Shown here: positions 59,274-64,000 of the stretch, piece after piece | Position numbering within the stretch: position 1 is the first letter of the stretch | How the letters are laid out: every line of letters starts with the position of its first letter | NCBI GenBank assembly: GCA_035610365.1 | Contig: CM069436.1 | Coordinates: 35,905,117 to 35,969,116, forward strand | Length of the DNA stretch: 64,000 bases | Reading direction: 5' to 3' | Source: Aquatica leii | Lineage: Eukaryota > Arthropoda > Insecta > Coleoptera > Lampyridae | Position numbers and translations under genes: made by a program | Notes under the pieces: model-generated | What the model was told of the DNA's origin: nothing | Seen by the model: only the letters and a program-made list of their open reading frames with translations | Database searches by the model: none

Positions 59274-61684
59274 TTAACCTTAGGGTGCATAACATGAGTC
59301 TCTGAGACTCTGAGTGGTATTTAAGACTGCATAATTTTTGACATATTGTACTAGAAACATCCTGTTCTAAGGAATGCGTTTACTGTACATTTACACATAA
59401 TACAACCCTGGCAAAATTAAAAAAAAATTAAAAATAGAAAGTACATAACATATTTTCTATTTGTACCCCTTTAAAGCATAACATGAGTCCTGCGGACTCA
59501 GCATTGGTTTACATGGAGCAAAATAGATCTATTTATAGAAAGTGTCTACGCTTGTTCGGTTTTTATATTCCTCTTACCTGTGCCCAATTGAGTTTCTGCA
59601 TTTAGGGTGTTCAGTACATTTATTCACGACAAAATCTAGCTACTTGATTTCTACTTTTTTTATTGGTGAGTCATTTTTTATTTTTCTACAATATGTACTT
59701 TTACTAATAATTAATTTATTATAGAATATATTGTTTTATTTTTGAAGAGATGTCGTCAAGGAGCAGTAAAAGGGTACGTTTCAAAGAGCCAGATTTTGAA
59801 AAAACTTTGACTGCATGGTATGAGGAAGAAGATGATGCTGCCTCTATTGCAAGTAGCAAATCCTCAGACAATGACAAAGAATATCAGCTACCTCAAGAAT
59901 CGTTAGAAAGTTGCTCAGATAGCGAAGAAGAAAGCTCATCTTCAGAAAATCCCAAATCTGTAAGTGTTTTGCATGATTTATTTGTGAGAAAAAACAATTT
60001 TGTTTAGAGCGCTGTTTCTCTTCATCAAGGTAAAATAAGGACACATAATATTGTTCGGTTTACATCAGGACCTGCAGTAAGAAATAAAACTTGGTGTATA
60101 AAAGATGCATAGGAAAAGTTCATCACTCCCGAAATAGTGGATGAGAATGTCATATGTACAAACTGAGTGATCAAATTTGCAAAAAATAATAAAGTTTGGT
60201 CAAGATAGAATGAGATGAAATGAATGCATTTTTTAGACTAATATTGTTAGCCGGTGTGGAAAAAAACTGGGATACTCCCGTCCGGGAGTTATTTTTTGAT
60301 AAAATGTCAAATCCATTATATAAATCTACAATGTCGGTCAACCGATTTGAAAATATAAGAAAATTTCTTAGATTTCATGACAGAAGAACAAGTCCAGTTA
60401 AACTTAGAACCGTCAAATTTGCCCATATTTGTTATGTATAGGAATTGTTTTTGAGTCAGTGTAGAATTGTCATGATACCAAAAGAGTGCGTTACAATAGA
60501 TGAACAATTGTTGGCGTTTAGAGGTAGATGCGGATTTATCCAATATATACCATCAAAACCAGCAAAATATGGAATAAAATTCTTTTGGTTTTGTGAAAGC
60601 GAAACAGGTTACGCAATTGATGGACAAATCTACTTTGGTCAACAGCCTGGTGAAAATTTACAACAGAATGTCGCTGAAACTGTTGTGAAAAAGGTAATTT
60701 TGTAGATAAAGAAGTCGGGGCGTGACTTGACAATAAATAATTTTTTTACGAGTATTCCTTTGGCACAACTTTTACTACTGGTAGGACTTAAATGTTTTGG
60801 CACTTTAAGAAAAAACAAAAAAGAAATTCCAAATGCATTTCAAACATTAAAGGATCGATCTATTGATTTTTCCAAATTTGGTTTCTACGAAAATCTCACA
60901 CTCGTGAGCTATGTCCCAAAAAAAATCGAGCTGTATTTCTTCTGAGATTCATGCATCACTCTAAAGATTTAGATTTGGATAATAAAAAAAAGAAACATGC
61001 AATTATAAAATTCAATAACAAAATTAGAGGAGGGGTTGATCATATAGATCAAATGGTTGGAAACTACACAACAAAGAGACAAACGAGAAGATGGCCTGTT
61101 ACAGTTTGGTACAACGTTATAGATGTAGGAGCTCTAAATGCGTTTTTTCTTTATATACATGAACACCAACCTTGGACAACAGGAAAAGCAAATAAGCGAA
61201 AATCGTTCATAGAGGAATTGTCATTAGAATTGGTAATTCCGTTCATGAAACGGGAAGCCCAAAACCCAAAATTAACGAGGAGTATTCGGAGACATATGAA
61301 CAACTTTATAACTGTTGAGAAACCCACAACAAACGTATCTATTAATGTCTCAAAAAAGAAAAGAAGATGTTCCGAATGTCCTACACGCATTGGACGTATG
61401 AGTACATTAGTTTGTGTGAAGTGCAAGAAACCTACTTGCAAGGAACACAGTGAAATAGTGTGCAAGAAATGCAATTTATAGTTTTTAAAAAAATTTTTTT
61501 TTACTTTTTTAATTACGTATTGTTGTTTTCATAATCCAATTGTTCTTTATTGACTGTACATAAAAATTTATAATTGTATCAGTTATCGTAGTTTTTACTG
61601 TGTCTCGTATTTAATATATGTAGGAGTCTCTGAGACTCATGTTATGCATTCTCGTTGATATATACCCATGCGTCCTACGGTTAA
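59274..61684 (+). mobile_element. Structurally complete piggyBac-like element with TTAA duplication
   Basis: TTAA lies at 59274-59277 and 61681-61684 and encloses 2403 bp. Terminal sequences CCTTAGGGTGCAT and (inverted) CCGTAGGACGCAT match at 10 of 13 positions. Subterminal GCATAACATGAGTC is followed by the palindrome GAGTCTCTGAGACTC on the left (59296-59310) and, inverted, on the right (61624-61638). A second left-side copy, GCATAACATGAGTC with the palindrome GAGTCCTGCGGACTC, is at 59485-59499. The transposase gene lies between. Confidence 0.93.
59750..61481 (+). pseudogene. piggyBac-like transposase, decayed, with Asp-to-Asn at a catalytic site
   Basis: N-terminus 59750-60007: acidic Ser-rich (MSSRSSKRVRFKEPDFEKT). 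The body is in shifted frames: HNIVRFTSGPAVRNKTW (60050), AFFRLILLAGVEKNW and LYKSTMSVNRFENIRKFLRF (60220-60441), CVTIDEQLLAFRGRCGFIQY (first catalytic Asp), IPSKPAKYGIKFFWF and TGYAIDGQIYFGQQPG (60445-60705). The next block is RDLTINNFFTSIPLAQLL (60720-60770), where the family has an Asp (LTxDNFFTS), so the second catalytic Asp is Asn here. The third Asp block is GGVDHIDQMVGNYTTKRQTR (61030-61085). A Cys-rich C-terminal finger (CSECPTRIG...CVKCKKPTC...CKKC) ends at 61481. There are about five frame or stop breaks. Confidence 0.9.
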
Positions 61685-62779
61685 ACTATTTTATTCTATT
61701 TATTTTTGTTTTCTTTTGAGTTTTTTAAACAGTTACGGATTTTTGAGTATAAGCCACAATCGTCTTCACTGAGCACCGGTATTTATCTTATTTATAGCAG
61801 AATTCAAGTTTCTACGGGTTGCATTCACATTATAAATTTTCATTGTAGATAATTTCCTTGTTGTCGTTATCACACAGACTGAAATTTTGTCATACGTCGC
61901 AATGGATATCTTCAAAGTTTGAAATAAATTGTTTTAGCATGTAACATGTTAAATTAAATTTGCGACGCATAACCTTGTTTACATGTTATTGTAATTTTGA
62001 TTTTATTAATATGCATATCAATATTGAAAGAATAGGAGTAATGATAACGTTCAGTTTAAGTTCAGTCTACACGAAGTTTTATATTTCGTGTACTTAATTT
62101 TTGTTAATTTAACATTCCAAGAATCTAAAAAAATCTAAGATTCTAATCTTGAAATTTTTAATAAAAAATCAATTGTAGCAGCTGTAAAACGCAAAAAAAA
62201 AACAACTAATGAGACAAAAGATGTAGTCATAAAATCTCAAAATTTTTAAACTAGAACGGCGAATGATCAATTAACTCTGATAATTTTCGATTCTGTAAGT
62301 TGTACCAAACGATACGCTCCGAAAACCTTAAATAAGTCTGCTCGAGTTGGTCGCAACTATAAAATCATTGGAAAAAATTCCTATAGATTTTTTCTATTCT
62401 CAAGAAAAGTTTTTCTTACTTATTGGTAATGCATATTCAAAATAAATGTTTTTTATTGTACACTACAAATGTGCACTTGTTCATTAAAAAAATAAATTAG
62501 ACTTTTGCTGGATTTTCTACCCAATTCTGCTTGGTATTAAATAACGGGTCACTTTTGCAAAAAAAACTTTTTATATTGTTTCAAAAAAAATAATTAAATT
62601 ACTATCCACTCTTTTCTATAACACATCGTCGAATAACAGTTTGACAAAACGTTCAGTTAAAACTTTTAAAAAATTATTTAAAGAACTGATAACTTGTAGT
62701 AAAGAACTTTTATCTAAAAGTATAACTTAAATTTTATACATATATTAATCAACATCTTCTGTTACAGTAATAATTCCAA
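61685..62779. other. Non-coding or unrecognised stretch
   Basis: No ORF over 60 codons. Part of it (62100-62400) has an A-rich, coding-like look, but I cannot assign it. It may be the 5' part of the piggyBac fragment that follows. Confidence 0.4.
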
Positions 62780-63325
62780 ATATTATCCAAACCAGACCGC
62801 ATTATAAAAAAATTGGAAAGCGGAGTCTAATAATAGCAAAAAGTAAGATAAAAAAATCTACCGGCCACTTCTAGTGGGAATAGCAACAGGCTAAAGAAAA
62901 AAAGGTGCAGTGCATAGAAAGCAACAGTAGTAAAAGCAAAGTTGAAAATTTTAATCAAGAAAAGAGCAAGAAGATAATAGAAAAATGGAATGATGGGGAT
63001 CTTACAAGCACTGCGACATCTAATATTACTTCAACACAAACAGAAAACATACATAAAGACATAAAATTAAGCAATCCTGTCGAATCTATTTGAAGGATTT
63101 TAAGATAGCTACATTTTTAAGTATGTCAGAGATCAGTCAATAAAATATGCTAAAGAAAAGAATGTAAATAGTACTTTTGATTTATCTGTAAATGACATAA
63201 AAGTTTTTTTGCTATTTCTATGATATTTGAATGCAATGACACTTCAAGATACGATATGTATTGGAGTTTAGATGCAGATCTAAGAAATAAGCTGAGGCAA
63301 TATTTCTCACACAAGTAACACTATT
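62780..63325 (+). pseudogene. piggyBac-like transposase N-terminal fragment
   Basis: An open part, 62905-63093, encodes a Ser/Lys/Thr-rich segment (KSKVENFNQEKSKKIIEKWN). Shifted frames then give FKYVRDQSIKYAKEKNVNST, FDLSVNDIKVFLLFL and YDMYWSLDADLRNKLRQYFS. This matches the piggyBac region where xYAxxxN...F.LSxxEIKxFxxIL...YWSxD is conserved. The rest of the transposase is missing; a PLE 3' end lies immediately to the right. Confidence 0.62.
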
Positions 63326-63376
63326 AAAATCTTCTTTCAAGGAGGGGCATAAAAAAACTGCTCAGTTTTTCTTTGA

Positions 63377-63415
63377 GGCGACGTTTCGTGCACTAAATGT
63401 GCACTTCATCAGGCC
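63377..63415 (-). ncRNA. Hammerhead ribozyme of third PLE (complete core)
   Basis: On the minus strand: stem I GGC, CTGATGA, stem II with perfect six-base arms GTGCAC/GTGCAC closing ATTTA, GAAAC, GTC, then stem I GCC. All invariant positions are present. The predicted cleavage site is after GTC, between 63380 and 63379. Stem III is the self-complementary ACGT, as in the copy at 20679-20719. Confidence 0.85.
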
Positions 63416-63768
63416 ACTGCAATTTATTAGCGTAAGTACAAACAACTATCTAATTTAATAAGTTAGTAGTAACTAAATTACAGATATAACCAGAAAAAAC
63501 AATAAACGTAAGAACTTACGTAGAAACATTAGAGCAAGTTACTCCGAAGTTTTTCGACAAACATGAAACACGTCCTAAACTTAATTGACAAAAATGTGAT
63601 TAGTAAAAGTCAATGATTAAAAACAACAAATAAGTATAAATAATAAATAATAAATGACAATACAATTCAACATGGGGAACAAACACTTTGATATGTATAA
63701 TCAAACATTATTTCAAGGTAACTTGTAATCAAATAATACTGAAAATTAAAAATAACCGCGAAACACAC

Positions 63769-64000
63769 TTAATAATTTTTCGTAATTTTAGAAATTAAAT
63801 TATTATAAATACTACTTAAATTGTTAGTGTCCGTATTAAAATTAATATTATTTTTGTATACGTTGATGAAGATCATTTTAGAGACTAATCTTTTCTTGTA
63901 ATTGTTTTCCACATCTAAAATAGTAGGGTTGTTAAAATCGAAATTATGTACTGTGTCGATGTGATGTACAGATAACGCTGTTTCTCCTTTTTTAGTTTTA
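63769..64000 (-). CDS. PLE GIY-YIG nuclease C-terminus (partial, runs off window)
   Basis: The minus strand is open from the right edge to a TAA at 63769-63771 (76 codons) with no in-frame stop. It has no start codon because it is an internal or C-terminal part. The sequence fits the tail of PLE GIY-YIG domains: ETALSVHHIDTVHNFDFNNP, TILDVENNYKKRLVSKMIFI (conserved Glu/Arg block), VYKNNINFNTDTNNLSSIYN and a basic end. Family members keep H-x-x-x-x-x-HxFxFxxxxIL...E...KR...E.xxI...xNxxxDxxxLxxxY. The intact frame suggests a young copy. The RT would lie beyond the window. Confidence 0.72.
   Translation of the reverse strand, partial: KTKKGETALSVHHIDTVHNFDFNNPTILDVENNYKKRLVSKMIFINVYKNNINFNTDTNNLSSIYNNLISKITKNY

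Larger units (their letters stand above)
63335..64000 (-). mobile_element. Third PLE: 3' end with hammerhead, open to window edge
   Basis: Minus-strand PLE: GIY-YIG C-terminus (63769-64000), ~350 bp of 3' untranslated sequence, then a hammerhead at 63377-63415 close to the 3' terminus. It differs in sequence from the other two PLE families in the window. The left border, near 63335, abuts a piggyBac fragment. Confidence 0.78.

Noticed and set aside
1-64000. CRISPR arrays, tRNA and rRNA genes, bacterial operons
   Set aside because: No regularly spaced repeats, no tRNA-like cloverleaf or B-box arrangement and no rRNA-like conserved blocks were seen; the sequence is eukaryotic repeat-rich DNA.

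Overview
The window looks like intergenic sequence from an AT-rich animal genome, most likely an insect (possibly a beetle; this is inference). BEL/Pao and Copia LTR retroelements, CR1-type and RTE-type LINEs, GIY-YIG Penelope-like elements (PLEs), Tc1/mariner, piggyBac, Harbinger and hAT transposons lie together in very A+T-rich, spliceosomal-type DNA with almost no long ORFs. I find no bacterial-type operons, rRNA, tRNA or CRISPR arrays. Nearly every coding region is a decayed transposon gene. Only two short, compositionally distinct segments (6588-6881 minus, 30851-31033 plus) look like possible host exons, and neither could be identified.

Layout. 1-4.1 kb: the 5' half of a minus-strand BEL/Pao element (LTR 2676-2873, gag-protease ORF with one nonsense codon) lying against a minus-strand CR1-like LINE. 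4.8-5.06 kb: a MITE. 7.9-11.4 kb: three abutting PLE fragments in alternating orientation. 12.8-14.9 kb: a strongly strand-biased, decayed minus-strand coding region. 14.9-15.65 kb: another PLE. 18.1-20.0 kb: a mariner-like element with TIRs. 20.18-20.32 kb: a TTAA-flanked MITE. 20.6-21.3 kb: a PLE 3' end with an intact-looking hammerhead ribozyme. 23.2-23.8 kb: a second PLE family. 23.8-27.2 kb: an A-rich LINE ending in a tandemly duplicated 3' tail. 27-34.4 kb: mostly empty AT-rich DNA with three small inverted-repeat elements or repeats and one exon candidate.

34.4-36.5 kb: a heat-shock-type promoter followed by a piggyBac fragment, part of which is duplicated; one copy carries a 142-bp insertion with a hammerhead-like motif. 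37.1-39.1 kb: Harbinger remains (Myb/SANT gene and opposing DDE transposase). 40.1-41.7 kb: PLE and piggyBac remains. 41.7-44.6 kb: an RTE LINE. 44.6-46.7 kb: a Copia pol fragment split by a Tc1 element. 46.8-47.4 kb: a LINE with a twin-priming-type inversion. 50.6-53.8 kb: a ZMYM1-like hAT. 54.6-55.2 kb: a Tc1 fragment. 59.3-61.7 kb: a structurally complete piggyBac element with TTAA duplications. 62.8-64 kb: a piggyBac fragment, then a third PLE whose GIY-YIG C-terminus is open to the window edge and whose 3' end carries a second intact-looking hammerhead.

The most interesting theme is the set of PLE-associated hammerhead self-cleaving RNA motifs on the minus strand. Two have full cores, one is a CUGACGA variant, and several are decayed, which gives a natural decay series. 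The coding remains do not form a pathway; they record repeated nested insertion.
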